Counted from the first letter of the stretch, positions 38,203-49,070 are shown. The stretch is DNA of 64,000 nt from Arthrobacter sp. OVS8 (GCA_028370155.1 CP116670.1:2914001-2978000); one strand, 5' to 3'. Program-made: numbers and translations. Notes: generated by a model not told the origin, from the sequence alone.

Positions 38203-39723
38203 ATGACTCTCCACAAGTTCAACCTCCCCGATGTTGGCGAAGGGCTGACCGAGGCCGAGATCGTCGCCTGGAAGGTCAAACCCGGCGACACGGTGGCCAT
38301 CAACGATGTCCTGTGCGAAATCGAGACCGCGAAGTCCCTCGTGGAACTGCCTTCGCCGTTCGCCGGCACCGTCACCGAGCTGCTTGTGCCCGAGGGCCTG
38401 ACGGTCGACGTCGGGACCGCGATTATCAGCGTCAGCGACGCGGCGCCTGCCGCGGCGGACGCCGCCGTCGAGACTGCCCCCGCCGCGCAGGTTCCTGATG
38501 TTCCGATGTACGGGAAGCTGGAGGCGGACACGTCCGACGCCGGTGACTCGGCCGGGCGCCCGGCCGGCGGCCCCCTGGTGGGCTCCGGTCCGAAGGCCGA
38601 CGCCGTCAAGCGCCGCCGGCGGGTTGCCGCGCCGGCGGCGACGCCGGCTGTGTCGGCCGCCACCGCGGAGCCCGCCCCGCTCGCCGAGCAGGTGGGGATA
38701 GAGGCGCACGACATCTGGATCAGCCCAGAGGCTGTCGCACACACGGAGCGCCCGGAAGCCACCGGTCCCGCCGAGGCCATTGACCAGCGCCCCACCCTCG
38801 GCGGCGCCATCAGCGGCCTCGTCAGCAGGGTCCTGGCCAAGCCTCCCGTGCGTAAAATCGCCCGGGACCTTGGCATCGACCTATCCGACGTCGTCCCCAC
38901 CGGCGCCCGCGGGGAAGTGACGCGCGAGGACCTGGTCAGCTACCAGGCCCAGCGCGACGCGGAAGTGGACAAAGCGGACACATTCTGGGGCAAGACCGGC
39001 CGCCCGCAGGAACAGCGGATCGAGCGGATCCCGGTCAAGGGGGTCCGCAAGGCCACCGCGAGGGCCATGGTGGAGTCGGCCTTCGCCGCCCCGCACGTGA
39101 GCATCTTCGTCGACGTCGATGCCAGCCGTACCATGGAGTTCGTCAAGCGGCTCAAGGCCTCCCGCGATTTTGAAGGCATCAAGGTTTCCCCGCTGCTGAT
39201 CCTGGCCAAGGCCGTCATCTGGGCCGCGGCCCGCAACCCCAGCGTCAACGCGACCTGGGTGGACAACCCTGACGGCAGCGACTCCGCCGAGATCCACGTC
39301 AAGCACTTCATGAACCTCGGAATCGCCGCCGCAACGCCGCGCGGGCTGATGGTCCCGAACATCAAGAACGCCCAGGATCTCTCGCTTAAGGAGCTGGCCC
39401 TGGCGTTGAACGACCTCGCGACGACCGCCCGCGCGGGCAAGACCCAGCCGGCCCAGATGCAGGGCGGCACGCTGACCGTCACCAACATCGGCGCCCTCGG
39501 GATCGACACCGGCACGCCGATCATCAACCCCGGCGAGGTCGCCATCGTGGCCTTCGGCACCATTAAGCAGAAGCCCTGGGTCCTTGACGGCGAGGTGATT
39601 CCCCGCTGGATCACCACCCTCGGCGGCTCCTTCGACCACCGGGTGGTGGACGGCGACCTCTCCGCGCGGTTCATGGCCGACGTCGCCGCGATCCTGGAAG
39701 AGCCCGCGCTGCTGCTCGACTGA
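38203..39723 (+). CDS. bkdC: branched-chain 2-oxo acid dehydrogenase E2 (dihydrolipoamide acyltransferase)
   Basis: Intact 506-residue E2. Residues 1-75 are one lipoyl domain with the attachment Lys44 in [15 protein letters not shown]. An Ala/Pro/Arg-rich linker follows, then a peripheral subunit-binding domain (about residues 208-247, [20 protein letters not shown] and [11 protein letters not shown]). The catalytic domain from about residue 280 ends with the CoA-acyltransferase motif [16 protein letters not shown] single lipoyl domain fits the branched-chain class. No E3 gene follows in the window, so dihydrolipoamide dehydrogenase must be supplied from elsewhere. Confidence 0.9.
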   Translation: MTLHKFNLPDVGEGLTEAEIVAWKVKPGDTVAINDVLCEIETAKSLVELPSPFAGTVTELLVPEGLTVDVGTAIISVSDAAPAAADAAVETAPAAQVPDVPMYGKLEADTSDAGDSAGRPAGGPLVGSGPKADAVKRRRRVAAPAATPAVSAATAEPAPLAEQVGIEAHDIWISPEAVAHTERPEATGPAEAIDQRPTLGGAISGLVSRVLAKPPVRKIARDLGIDLSDVVPTGARGEVTREDLVSYQAQRDAEVDKADTFWGKTGRPQEQRIERIPVKGVRKATARAMVESAFAAPHVSIFVDVDASRTMEFVKRLKASRDFEGIKVSPLLILAKAVIWAAARNPSVNATWVDNPDGSDSAEIHVKHFMNLGIAAATPRGLMVPNIKNAQDLSLKELALALNDLATTARAGKTQPAQMQGGTLTVTNIGALGIDTGTPIINPGEVAIVAFGTIKQKPWVLDGEVIPRWITTLGGSFDHRVVDGDLSARFMADVAAILEEPALLLD

Positions 39724-39782
39724 GCCGCCGGCCCGCCCTGCCCGGCCATTGATATGCAAGACGTCCCAATATCTTCGAAATA

Positions 39783-39794
39783 GGTATTTCCCCT
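39783..39794. promoter_or_regulatory. shared 12-mer upstream of catR
   Basis: GGTATTTCCCCT occurs here, 69 bases before the LysR gene start, and again at 42314-42325 before catA, in both cases after CGAAA and followed within 15 bases by GG-CCT text. It is a candidate binding site of the LysR regulator or a shared promoter element for the cat genes. Confidence 0.5.
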
Positions 39795-39863
39795 TACTAA
39801 TAGGTCCTCCTAAGCTGGTCAGAGCACGGCATATGGCTGTGTCCGAGCTGCCCGGGAGCTTCA

Positions 39864-40793
39864 ATGGAGACGCGTCACCTCAGGTACTTCATTGCCGTGG
39901 CTGAGGAGCGCCATTTCGGCCGCGCGGCCCAGCGTCTACACATGGCCCAGCCGCCTCTGTCCCAGCAGATCCGACAGCTGGAAGCGCAGCTCGGCACACC
40001 CCTGCTGCTGCGCACCACCCGGAAGGTGGAGATCACCCCGGCCGGGCAGCTCCTGCTGGATCGAGGACGGCTGCTGCTTCAGGAACTCGAAGCGCTCGAG
40101 GAAGATGTACAGCAGGTCGGGGCCGGTGCCACCGGCGTCATTCGTGTCGGCTTCACGGGAACCGCCACGTACCGGCTGATGCCCACCATTGTCCAGGCCG
40201 CCCGCCGCACGCTTCCCGGACTCCGCATCACCGTTCAGGGCGAGATGCTGACGCCCCAGATGGAGTCCGCGCTCGAGGACGGCCGGCTCGATGTCGCCGT
40301 CCTTCGCCCACCGGTCCGCTCGGGAACGGTAGCGCTAAAACTGCTCGAACAAGATCAGTTGGTCGCCGCGCTCCCCGCGGAATCACCGCTGGCGGACAAG
40401 GGCACCCTGGACCTGGCGGAGCTCGCAGGTCAGGACTTCATCGGCTACCCCAGCTATTCCGCCGTCAGCAGCATTTTGGTGGACGCCTGCCGCAGGGCCG
40501 GGTTCCAGCCACGGCTCGTCCAGGAAGCGAGGGAAACCTCCACCCTGCTCTCGCTCGTCGCAGCCGGGATGGGGATCGCGCTGGTGCCCATGACCTCCCG
40601 GATGTTCTCGTTCCAAGGTGTGGTGTTCCGCCCGCTGCGCAGCCCGCCCGCGGTCGATCTGGCTGTCGCCTGGATCCGCGGTGCCGAAACACCCCTGCTG
40701 CGCAGTTTCCTGCGGCTCTTCGACTCCTTGCCCGCGTCGAGCCCGGGCGAGCAGCAACACCAGCTCCCACCAGTGGAGCTCACAGCACAGTAA
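39864..40793 (+). CDS. catR: LysR-family regulator of catechol degradation
   Basis: Intact 309-residue LysR protein. The helix-turn-helix (residues about 18-37) is within METRHLRYFIAVAEERHFGR and AQPPLSQQIRQLEAQLG; the rest is the two-lobed effector domain, with IRVGFTGTATYRLMPTI and AAGMGIALVPMTSRM. It belongs to the CatR/BenM/CatM-like branch that binds cis,cis-muconate. It lies upstream of catB on the same strand, 43 bases before its start, rather than divergent as in Pseudomonas, so it may be the first gene of a catRBC operon. Conservation of the shared 12-mer before catR and catA suggests it acts on both. Confidence 0.8.
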   Translation: METRHLRYFIAVAEERHFGRAAQRLHMAQPPLSQQIRQLEAQLGTPLLLRTTRKVEITPAGQLLLDRGRLLLQELEALEEDVQQVGAGATGVIRVGFTGTATYRLMPTIVQAARRTLPGLRITVQGEMLTPQMESALEDGRLDVAVLRPPVRSGTVALKLLEQDQLVAALPAESPLADKGTLDLAELAGQDFIGYPSYSAVSSILVDACRRAGFQPRLVQEARETSTLLSLVAAGMGIALVPMTSRMFSFQGVVFRPLRSPPAVDLAVAWIRGAETPLLRSFLRLFDSLPASSPGEQQHQLPPVELTAQ

Positions 40794-40836
40794 TCGACAG
40801 AGTCACAGCCCAGAGCCGCCACAAAGGAATTCCGCC

Positions 40837-41936
40837 GTGAAAATTGAACGCATCGAGGCCATCCCCTATTCGATCCCCTACGCGCGGCCGCTGAAGTTCG
40901 CCAGCGGCGAGGTTACGTCGGCGGACCACGTGCTTGTCCGGGTTTACACGGACACCGGCATCTGCGGTATCGCGGACACCCCGCCGCGGCCCTACACCTA
41001 CGGCGAAACCCAGGATTCCATTGTCTCGGTGGTGACCAAAGTCTTTGCCCCGCAGCTGATCGGGCTGGACCCGCTGGACCGCTCGAAGGTTCAGCAACTG
41101 CTCCGCCGCACGGTCAACAACCCCACGGCCAAGGGGGCCCTGGACATTGCGCTCTGGGACGTCATCGGAATCTCGCTTGGGGCCCCGGTGCACAAACTGC
41201 TGGGCGGCTTCACCGACAGGATGCGGGTCTCGCACATGCTGGGCTTCAAGCCGGCCGCCGAGCTCCTGGAAGAAGCGCTGCGGTTCCGAGAGACGTACGG
41301 CATCAACACGTTCAAGCTCAAGACCGGGCGGCGGCCGCTCTCACTCGACGTCGAGGCCTGCCACGTGCTGCGGGAGGGCCTCGGCGCGGACGCCGAGATC
41401 TATCTCGACGCCAACCGCGGCTGGACGGCGAACGAGGCCATGGAGGTCCTCCGCCGGACGGAAGGTCTGGGCTTGTCCATGCTCGAGGAGCCGTGCGACG
41501 CCGGTGAAGCCCTGGGCGGCGCCGGCTGGTGCAGAGCTCGAGCATCCCGATCGTGGGCGACGAAAGCGTCCCCACCCTCGGTGACGTCTCCCGGGAACTG
41601 CTCTCCGGCGGCAGCAACGCGATCTGCATCAAGACCGCGCGCAGCGGATTCACCGAAGCCCAGCAAATCCTCGGCCTCTGCGAGGGTCTCGGTGTGGATG
41701 TCACGATGGGCAACCAGATCGACACCCAGATCGGCAGCCTCGCCACGGTGACCTTTGGCGCTGCCTTCGAGGCCAGTTCCCGGCGGGCCGGCGAGCTGTC
41801 CAACTATCTGGACATGACGGACGACCTGCTGGCCGAGCCGCTCAAAATCAGCGACGGCGCCATCCGGGTCCGCGAGGTTCCCGGCGTCGGGGCAGCCATC
41901 GACGCCGACAAGCTGCAAAAGTACCGGCAGGACTAG
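40837..41936 (+). CDS. catB: muconate cycloisomerase (frameshifted)
   Basis: Lactonises cis,cis-muconate to muconolactone, second step of the catechol branch. It is an enolase-superfamily protein of about 366 residues. TKAKGALDIALWDVIG-type text closes the capping domain; the barrel shows FKLKTGRR (KxK), IYLDANRGWT, EEPCD, PIVGDESVPTLGD and NAICIKTARSGFTEA, giving the metal ligands Asp, Glu, Asp and the catalytic lysines. One base is lost near 41520, between EALG and LVQSSSIPIVG. GTG 40837 has AAAGGA 8 bases upstream. A chloromuconate cycloisomerase is less likely given catC and catA nearby. Confidence 0.88.
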
Positions 41937-41990
41937 GCCGTCCCGACCCCATTCTGCCGTCAGGAAGACCGCACGCCACAAGGAGAACAC

Positions 41991-42269
41991 ATGTTGTATC
42001 TGGTCCGCATGGACGTCAATATTCCGCTGGACATGCCCAAAGAACGCGTCGATGCCGTCAAGGCTGAGGAGCGGGAGTATTCCCAGCAGCTCCAGCGCGA
42101 CGGACGCTGGGCCCATTTGTGGCGGGTCGTGGGCGAGTACTCCAACTATTCGGTGTTCGATGTCGCGGACAACGACGAGTTGCACACCCTGCTGTCCGGG
42201 CTGCCGCTCTTCCCGTACATGGATATCAAGGTCACGCCGCTCGCCAAGCATCCGTCCGCCGTCGAATAG
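41991..42269 (+). CDS. catC: muconolactone delta-isomerase
   Basis: Intact 92-residue enzyme that turns muconolactone into 3-oxoadipate enol-lactone. MLYLVRMDVNIPLDMP at the start, REYSQQLQRDGRWAHLWRVV in the middle and HTLLSGLPLFPYMDIKVTPL near the end match the family along its whole length; it forms homodecamers. AAGGAGAACAC precedes ATG 41991. It lies 54 bases after catB. The next lactone hydrolase (catD/pcaD) is not in the window. Confidence 0.93.
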   Translation: MLYLVRMDVNIPLDMPKERVDAVKAEEREYSQQLQRDGRWAHLWRVVGEYSNYSVFDVADNDELHTLLSGLPLFPYMDIKVTPLAKHPSAVE

Positions 42270-42313
42270 CCCCACGCCATTCATATCCAAAAGCTCTCAA
42301 TGAGCCGAAAATG

Positions 42314-42325
42314 GGTATTTCCCCT
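42314..42325. promoter_or_regulatory. shared 12-mer upstream of catA
   Basis: Second copy of GGTATTTCCCCT, 124 bases before the catA start in the 180-base gap after catC. The surrounding text CGAAAATGGGTATTTCCCCT parallels the copy at 39783. It suggests catA has its own regulated promoter instead of depending only on catBC. Confidence 0.5.
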
Positions 42326-42449
42326 CGAACAATTCGGGGCCTACCGTTGAAACAACACCAGATGTGATGCCCGCCACGATAAGTAGCGACCTGCGGCAGT
42401 CCTCACCCCGCCATCCGTTTTGCCCTCGTTCTTCGACATAGGAGTCACC

Positions 42450-43297
<848 letters not shown>

Positions 43298-43351
43298 ATC
43301 TCCACCGGGCGGTGGGGGCGCCAGTCGGTTTCAGCCGCTTCACACCGCCAA

Positions 43352-43385
43352 AACTCCACCACTAAGCATGCTCAACGGTGGAGTT
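43352..43385. terminator. hairpin after catA
   Basis: Perfect 9-bp arms AACTCCACC (43352-43360) and GGTGGAGTT (43377-43385) with a 16-base loop. It lies between catA and the convergent small membrane protein gene, the position of a shared terminator. No T-run is present. Confidence 0.6.
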
Positions 43386-43423
43386 GGTGCGGCCGCCGGA
43401 CGGGAAGACGCGCCCCGGCGGGG

Positions 43424-43768
43424 CTATGTCCCCGAGTACGTCGTCAGCAGCTCAGCCATGCCCGGGTCTCCGCTGACCCCGGCCAGGGCGACGGCGGCAG
43501 CAATAAGTGCGCCGGAGAAGCCGGTGGCGCACGCGGTCATCACAGCAAAAAACTTCCAGTCATCGCGGAGGATGCTCCGCACCGTGTCCGGCATCCGCAG
43601 CCCCGGGGAGATCACGTTGGGGGCGCTGTCCGTGGACCCGTCGTCCAGATAGGCGACGACTCGGCCGGACTGGCGGTCGACCCGCATCGTGCTGATGTGG
43701 TTGCCGTGCCGGGCGAGGAGAATGTCGTGGCCAACCAGCTGGCGGCGCTGAAGAGTGAGCATTTTCAT
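43424..43768 (-). CDS. hypothetical protein with C-terminal membrane segment
   Basis: Intact 114-residue protein, not recognised. The N-terminal 60 residues form a small soluble beta-rich part (RQLVGHDILLARHGNHISTM; GRVVAYLDDGSTDSAP), then a hydrophobic stretch FFAVMTACATGFSGALIAAA at about residues 74-96 suggests a single membrane anchor. Convergent with catA across a hairpin. No function can be assigned. Confidence 0.6.
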   Translation of the reverse strand: MKMLTLQRRQLVGHDILLARHGNHISTMRVDRQSGRVVAYLDDGSTDSAPNVISPGLRMPDTVRSILRDDWKFFAVMTACATGFSGALIAAAVALAGVSGDPGMAELLTTYSGT

Positions 43769-43981
43769 CCCTTGGAGCTAAAGAATATTGGATGTCCACG
43801 CCGGTGGGGGCACCTCCAATTTTACCGCGGGCACAGTGCCGCGGCTGGGCGGATTCCCCGTGAGACTGCCCACGGGGCGTGGTGACGCGCGTCAAGGCCC
43901 GCCTGTCCCGGACGGCCTGCCGGCACTAGAGTGGCACCAGCCGCCGCCACCCCGGCGGACGCGGATCAAAGGAGATGTTGC

Positions 43982-45578
43982 GTGTTTTCGAGCCCGTTCC
44001 CCGATGTGGAAATTCCCGATGTGACCCTCTACGACTACCTCTTTGGCGGCCTGGCGGAGGCGGACCTGGACCGGATCGCCGTCGTCGACGGCACGAGCGG
44101 CGCGGAGACCAGCTACCGGACCCTGGTGGGGCAGATCGATGCCGTTGCCGGAGCGGTGGCGGCGCGGGGCCTGGGCGTCCACGGCGTCGCGGCGATCCTG
44201 TGCCCCAACATCCCGGCCTTCGCCGTGGTTTTCCACGGACTCCTCCGGGCCGGCGCGACGGTCACCACCGTCAATTCCCTGTACACGGCGGACGAGATCG
44301 CCCTCCAGCTCGACGACGCCCGAGCCGAGTGGATGTTCACTGTTTCGGCCCTTCTCCCCGCGGCCCGGGAGGCCGCCACGCGCGCAAGGATCCCGGCGGA
44401 CCGGCTCGTCGTCCTCGACGGCGCCGCCGGCCACCCCTCGCTGCGGGACCTGCTGACCGCCGGCGCCCCGGCGCCGGACGTCGCGTTCGATCCCGCCACC
44501 CACGTGGCCGTCCTGCCCTACTCCTCCGGGACCACCGGCCGGCCCAAGGGAGTGATGCTCAGCCACCGGAACCTGGTGGCGAACGCCGAGCAGTCCCGCG
44601 GGCTGCTCAAGGTCACCGCGGAGGACCGGCTGCTGGCGCTGCTGCCGTTCTTCCACATCTACGGACTGACCGTGCTGCTGAACCTTGCCCTGCGCCAGCG
44701 CGCCTGCCTCGTCACGATGCCGAAGTTTGATCTGGCCGAGTTCCTGCGGATCATCCAGGACCACCGGTGCAGCTACCTTTTATTGCCCCGCCGGTGGCCG
44801 TGGCCCTGACAAAGCACCCGATGGTTGCCGACTACGATCTCAGCTCAGTGCACACTGCACTGTCCGGCGCGGCGCCCTCGACGGGGAACTGGGCGGCAGG
44901 CTGGCCGAACGCCTCGGCTGCCGGGTCCTGCAGGGCTACGGCATGACCGAGATGAGCCCGGTGTCCCACCTGATTCCCGCTGACGCCGCGGAGCTGCCCG
45001 TCAGCTCGGTCGGATACACCGTCCCCAACATGGAGTGCCGGCTGCTGGATCCCACCACCGGGGACGACATCGACGTGCCGGCCGAGGGCACCAGCGCGCC
45101 CGGCCACCTTCTCTGCCGGGGACCGAACGTCATGCTCGGCTACCTCAACCGCGCCGAGGAAACGGCGGACACGCTCGACGCCGACGGTTTCCTGCGCACC
45201 GGGGACATTGCCACCGTGAGCGCCGACGGCGTCGTCACCATCGTCGACCGGCTCAAGGAATTGATCAAGTACAAGGGCTACCAGATCGCTCCGGCGGAGC
45301 TCGAAGCGCTGCTCCTTACGCATCCCGGCATCGCCGACGCCGCGGTGATCGGAACGTCCGACGCCGACGGCCAGGAAGTGCCGATGGCGTTTGTGGTGCG
45401 CCAGCCCGGAGACGACGGCGAGCGGCTTGACGAGGCTGCCGTGATGGACTTCGTGGCGGCCAAGGTGGCGCCCTTCAAGAAGATCCGCCGGGTGGAGTTC
45501 ATCGACGCGGTGCCCAAGTCCGCCTCCGGCAAAATCCTGCGCCGGAAGCTCAAGACGGCTGAGGCCCCAGCAGGATAG
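43982..45578 (+). CDS. AMP-dependent acyl-CoA ligase, 4-coumarate-CoA ligase-like (frameshifted)
   Basis: ANL-superfamily ligase of about 532 residues that activates a carboxylic acid as acyl-AMP and then acyl-CoA. The P-loop motif PYSSGTTGRPKGVMLSHRN is at about residue 180, QGYGMTEMSP near 325, FLRTGDIATV near 400, and the catalytic lysine in PKSASGKILRRKL close to the C-terminus. Two lost bases, near 44785 and near 44870, split the middle. GTG 43982 has AAAGGAG at 43967-43973. Relatives act on 4-coumarate or other phenylpropenoic and medium-chain acids; the exact substrate is unknown, though aromatic acids would suit the region. Confidence 0.85.
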
Positions 45579-45589
45579 TCCGGCCGCTG

Positions 45590-45628
45590 CCCGACTAGCA
45601 GTCCAGCGGCCCTGGACCGCTAGTCGGG
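45590..45628. terminator. strong hairpin between convergent ligase and stress-protein genes
   Basis: Arms CCCGACTAGC (45590-45599) and GCTAGTCGGG (45619-45628) pair perfectly; after one A-C mismatch GTCCAG pairs with CTGGAC around the loop CGGCC. The stem totals 16 bp with a 5-base loop and overlaps the stop codon of the minus-strand gene. It is a likely bidirectional terminator. Confidence 0.75.
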
Positions 45629-46050
45629 GACGTCTGTCTTGGCGATGTAAACGTCGCAGGGGGCGTTGTGCGCCACGGAGTTGGCAACACTCCCGAGCAC
45701 ACGCCCCAGCCCCTCATCCGGCGGTTGCCGACCACGATCAGCCGGGCCTCGGAGCGGGCCGCTTCTTCGATGAGAGCCTCGGCAGGCTTGCCGCGGGCGG
45801 CCGCGTACGTGACATGGACTGCAGGAGTGCGCAGGCTGTCGGCAACGCTCCGTGCCACCTTCTCCGCGTCCCCGGCGTCGGAGACAATCCACTTGTCGCC
45901 GCCGCTGCTGTAGACCTCTGTCCTGTCGCTGTCGAACGCGCTGACCACGTGAAGGGTGGCTCCGAGCGAAGCGGCCAGGTCGCGTGCGGTTTGCGCGGCC
46001 CGCAGCGCAGTCTCGCTGCCATCGACGCCGACAACAATAATTCCGGTCAT
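45620..46050 (-). CDS. universal stress protein (UspA family; frameshifted)
   Basis: About 143 residues, ATP-binding UspA type. From ATG 46050 it opens MTGIIVVGVDGSETALRAAQ. The nucleotide-binding motif G-x2-G-x9-G-S is broken by one lost base near 45705: VVGNRRMRGWG in one frame, RVLGSVANSVAHNAPCDVYI in the next, ending at the stop 45622-45620. Function is a general stress or signalling role; no specific partner is indicated by neighbours. The in-frame extension upstream of ATG 46050 is not conserved-looking and is rejected. Confidence 0.8.
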
Positions 46051-46099
46051 GAAGTGCTCCTTGAGATCAACGAACGGCTGGCCGTAACAATGCTTCAGG

Positions 46100-47391
46100 C
46101 TACAGCGCGGCGATGGCTTCCCGCAGGACCGGTGCCAGCCGGCGGACGCCCTCGCGGATGGTCTCCGGCGGGACGGCACTGAAAGCCAGCCGGATCTTGT
46201 TGGAGGGATCATCGGAATGGGTAAAGGCCGCGCCCGGAATGAAGACCACCCCGGCGTCGATGGCCTTCTTCAGCAGGGGGTAAGTGTCCACGCCGTCGGG
46301 CAGCGTGACCCAGACGAAGAAGCCGCCTTCTGGCCGGGTCCAGCTCAGGCCCGGCGGCATGTACTCGCCGAGGGCGGCCAGCATCGCGTCGCACCGTTCC
46401 TTATACAGCCCCCGGTACGTCTCGATCTGGCCGCGCCAGTCGTAGTCGCGGAGGTAGGCGGAGACCAGCATCTGGTTGAGGGTCGGCGGGCACAGGGTGA
46501 CCGCTTCGGAAGCGAGGTAATAGCGGCGCTGGAGGTGCGCCGGGACCAAGGCCCAGCCGATCCGCAGGCCGGGCGCGAAGATCTTCGAGAAGGACCCCAT
46601 GTAGATGACGTCGTCCGGGTTGGCGGCCCGCAGCGGCGTGAGCGGCTTGCCGTCGAACCGGAGCAGTCCGTAGGGGTTGTCCTCCAGCACCAGAATATTC
46701 GCATTGCGGCATATATCCACAACCTGCTGCCGCCGCTCCGCCGACAGGGTGACGCCGGAGGGGTTGTTGAAGCTGGGGATGGTGTACAGGAATTTGATGT
46801 TCTTGCCGGCAGTCTGCAGGGCGGCGATCTTTGCCTCGAGGAGGTCCGGGACAATGCCGTCACCGTCCATCGGCACGGTGGCGACCTGGACCTGGTAGGC
46901 CTCGAAGGTGTTGAGCGCGCCGACATAGGTGGGATCCTCCACCAGCACCACGTCGCCCGGGTTGCAGAAGACCTTGGTGGCCACATCCTGCGCAGACTGC
47001 GAACCTGCGGTGATCACCACGTTCTCCGGTTTGGCGTCCAGGATTCCTTCCGCGGCCATGACTTCGCAGATCTGTGTGCGCAGTTCCTCGGTGCCCTGCC
47101 CGCCGCCGTACTGCAGGGCGGTCATGCCCTGTTCGGCGATGATCTTCGCGGCGGTCTGGCCGAGCCGTTCCAGCGGCAGGGACTGGAGGTACGGGCTTCC
47201 GCCGCCAGTGACACGAGGCCGGGGCGCAACGAGATGTCGAAGACATCGCGGACTGCCGATTGCTTGATATTTGCTGCGCGCTCCGAGAACAGGTCCTCGT
47301 GGCGGTGGGCGGACGTAGCCGCACGTTCGATTGCGTCAATTGCCTCGGCCGGAAGTACTTCTGCGGCGGCATCAAGTGTTTCGTAGGTCAC
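46100..47391 (-). CDS. PLP-dependent aminotransferase, 2-aminoadipate/LysN type (frameshifted)
   Basis: Fold-type I aminotransferase of about 430 residues without a DNA-binding domain, so not a MocR regulator. After a 60-residue N-terminal part (TYETLDAAAEVLPAEAID; RPGLVSLA) one base is lost near 47200, then ALQYGGGQGTEELRTQI, VEDPTYVGALNTFEAY, YTIPSFNNPSGVTLSAERR and MGSFSKIFAPGLRIGW (Schiff-base Lys) follow. It resembles 2-aminoadipate transaminase and related branched-chain or aromatic transaminases. GTG 47391 with GGGAG just upstream is the likely start. A 32-bp palindrome lies in its upstream region. Confidence 0.8.
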
Positions 47392-47466
47392 ATCTCCCAG
47401 AATACAACCCTTGTTGCTACAGGGAAACGTTTGTTTCCTCCTCCCGCGAATTCGCTGCGGAAACGG

Positions 47467-47498
47467 ACAGCCGCCACGTGGATCCACGTGGCGGCTGT
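47467..47498. terminator. perfect 32-bp palindrome
   Basis: ACAGCCGCCACGTGGA followed at once by its exact complement, TCCACGTGGCGGCTGT. It lies 27 bases past the stop of the FMN reductase gene (minus strand) and before the aminotransferase start. Placement fits the terminator of the reductase gene; a rho-independent T-run is weak. The core GCCACGTGGC with the G-box CACGTG could alternatively be an operator. Confidence 0.6.
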
Positions 47499-47525
47499 TT
47501 GAAATCGGCGCGAAATCGCCGGGGA

Positions 47526-48089
47526 TTATGCCGCGGTGGCCGTGCGGGATTCTTCCAGCGCGTCGAAGACACCCTTGATCTGCTCCACGACCTCGGCGTC
47601 GTCCTTGGGGTGGACTTCGGCGAAGCGGACCATGGAGCCGGGGACGGCCAGCTTGACGCCTTCCAGCACCTGGGCGCCGGCGATGCCGACGGCCTTGCGG
47701 GCCTCGTCCTGGGCCCAGACTCCGCCGAACTGGCCGAAGGCGGTGCCGACGACGGCGGTCGGCTTGCCGTTCAGGGCGCCGGCGCCGAACGGGCGGGACA
47801 GCCAGTCGATGGCATTCTTGAGCGACGCGGGGACCGTGCCGTTGTGCTCCGGGGTGACCAGGAGCAGGGTGTCGGCGTCGTTCGCTGCGGCGCGCAGGGC
47901 GGCGGCGGCGGCCGGGACCTGGCCCTCGACGTCGATGTCCTCGTTGTAGAACGGGATGTTGCCGAGGCTGTCGTGGATGAGCACCTCAACCTGCTCCGGG
48001 GCGTTCAGCTGGATGGCTTCGGCCAGCTTCTGGTTGGTGGAATCGGCGCGCAGGCTGCCGACCAGGGTGAGTACGGTGTTCTTGGACAT
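47526..48089 (-). CDS. NADPH-dependent FMN reductase family protein
   Basis: Intact 187-residue flavodoxin-like reductase. LTLVGSLRADSTNQKLAEAI carries the FMN phosphate loop, PFYNEDIDVEGQVP and TPEHNGTVPASLKNAIDWLS are family motifs for the isoalloxazine site. Members reduce quinones, chromate or supply reduced flavin to monooxygenases. It starts at ATG 48089 and is divergent from the TetR gene, which is a plausible regulator of it. Confidence 0.85.
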   Translation of the reverse strand: MSKNTVLTLVGSLRADSTNQKLAEAIQLNAPEQVEVLIHDSLGNIPFYNEDIDVEGQVPAAAAALRAAANDADTLLLVTPEHNGTVPASLKNAIDWLSRPFGAGALNGKPTAVVGTAFGQFGGVWAQDEARKAVGIAGAQVLEGVKLAVPGSMVRFAEVHPKDDAEVVEQIKGVFDALEESRTATAA

Positions 48090-48212
48090 GTGAACTCCTG
48101 GGTATCGCGCCACAGGTGATCCTGCGGCTGGCTGATCGTGGAGGCTTTGCCGGCCTTCACTGATCAAAACGGACTGCGGTCCGCTTCTATTCCCCGGACT
48201 AGACTGTGCGGT

Positions 48213-48809
48213 GTGAGCTCAATCCCAATGCGCCCGGGCCTGGAGCCCGAGCGACGCGACGCCGCCCGGAACCGCGAGCTGCTGCTCCGTGCCGCCCGCG
48301 AACTCATTGAGGAGTGCGGGGCCGACGGCCTGACCATGGGAACTCTGGCGCAACGGGCCGGCGTGGGCAAGGGGACGGTGTTCCGGCGGTTCGGCAGCCG
48401 GGCCGGACTCATGATGACCCTCTTGAGCGACGCGGAGGCCAACTTCCAGGGACGCTTTATGTTCGGTCCGCCCCCACTCGGCCCCGGCGCACCGCCGCTG
48501 GAGCGGCTCATCGCCTTCGGCGAGGAGCGGATCGCCTGGGTGCTGGAATTCGGCGAGCTGGCCCGAGCCGCGGACGTGTCGGCCTACAACCGGTTCGACG
48601 TGCCGGCGGCCGTGCTCTGGCACCGGCACCTTGAGATGCTGCTGCGGGAGGCGGGAGTCTCCACGGATCCCTGGCTCATGGCCACGTCGCTGAGCGCCGT
48701 CCTGGAGCCTGAGCGGATCCTGCATGCCGTCCGGGTGCACCACATAGCCCCTGAACGGCTCGCCGCGTCATGGCGCGAGCTCGTCTCGCGCGTAGTGCGC
48801 GGGGCCTAG
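48213..48809 (+). CDS. TetR-family transcriptional regulator
   Basis: Intact, about 198 residues from GTG 48213 (ATG 48228 is an alternative). The helix-turn-helix is at about residues 30-60: LTMGTLAQRAGVGKGTVFRRFG, here quoted in parts LTMGTLAQRAGVGKG and TVFRRFG. The C-terminal ligand domain has no recognised specificity. It is divergent from the FMN reductase gene with 123 bases between, so control of that gene is likely. The importer operon downstream on the same strand is separated by a 354-base region. Confidence 0.8.
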   Translation: MSSIPMRPGLEPERRDAARNRELLLRAARELIEECGADGLTMGTLAQRAGVGKGTVFRRFGSRAGLMMTLLSDAEANFQGRFMFGPPPLGPGAPPLERLIAFGEERIAWVLEFGELARAADVSAYNRFDVPAAVLWHRHLEMLLREAGVSTDPWLMATSLSAVLEPERILHAVRVHHIAPERLAASWRELVSRVVRGA

Positions 48810-48991
48810 GCAGGCGCGGATCTCCGGCTCGCGCCGATCAAATCAATTCACCTGAATTATTCATAACGATCTGATACCTGACTGCCGGAACGCCCGGCCG
48901 ACGGCGTCGGGCGGCAATATCGATGTGATAGTTTCCTCTGGAATGTGACCTGCAACATAGCCCACCAGGGCCAGCCGAAAGGCCTGCAGGC

Positions 48992-49010
48992 GGCCAGATA
49001 CCCGCTGGCC
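48992..49010 (+). other. leader hairpin
   Basis: GGCCAG (48992-48997), loop ATACCCG, CTGGCC (49005-49010). It lies 61 bases before the leader ORF in the region upstream of the importer operon. Confidence 0.45.
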
Positions 49011-49070
49011 CAGATCCCGGATCGGCGGCGGTAATCCCCTGCCGGACGGGGACTACGGAAGGATCAGGTA

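Noticed and set aside
41400..42290. Minus-strand open frame opposite catB and catC
   Set aside because: Both plus-strand genes match their families; the minus frame shows no domain.
46051..46212. N-terminal extension of the universal stress protein
   Set aside because: The family start motif begins exactly at ATG 46050; the upstream in-frame text is Arg/Ser-rich and overlaps the region before the neighbouring gene's stop.
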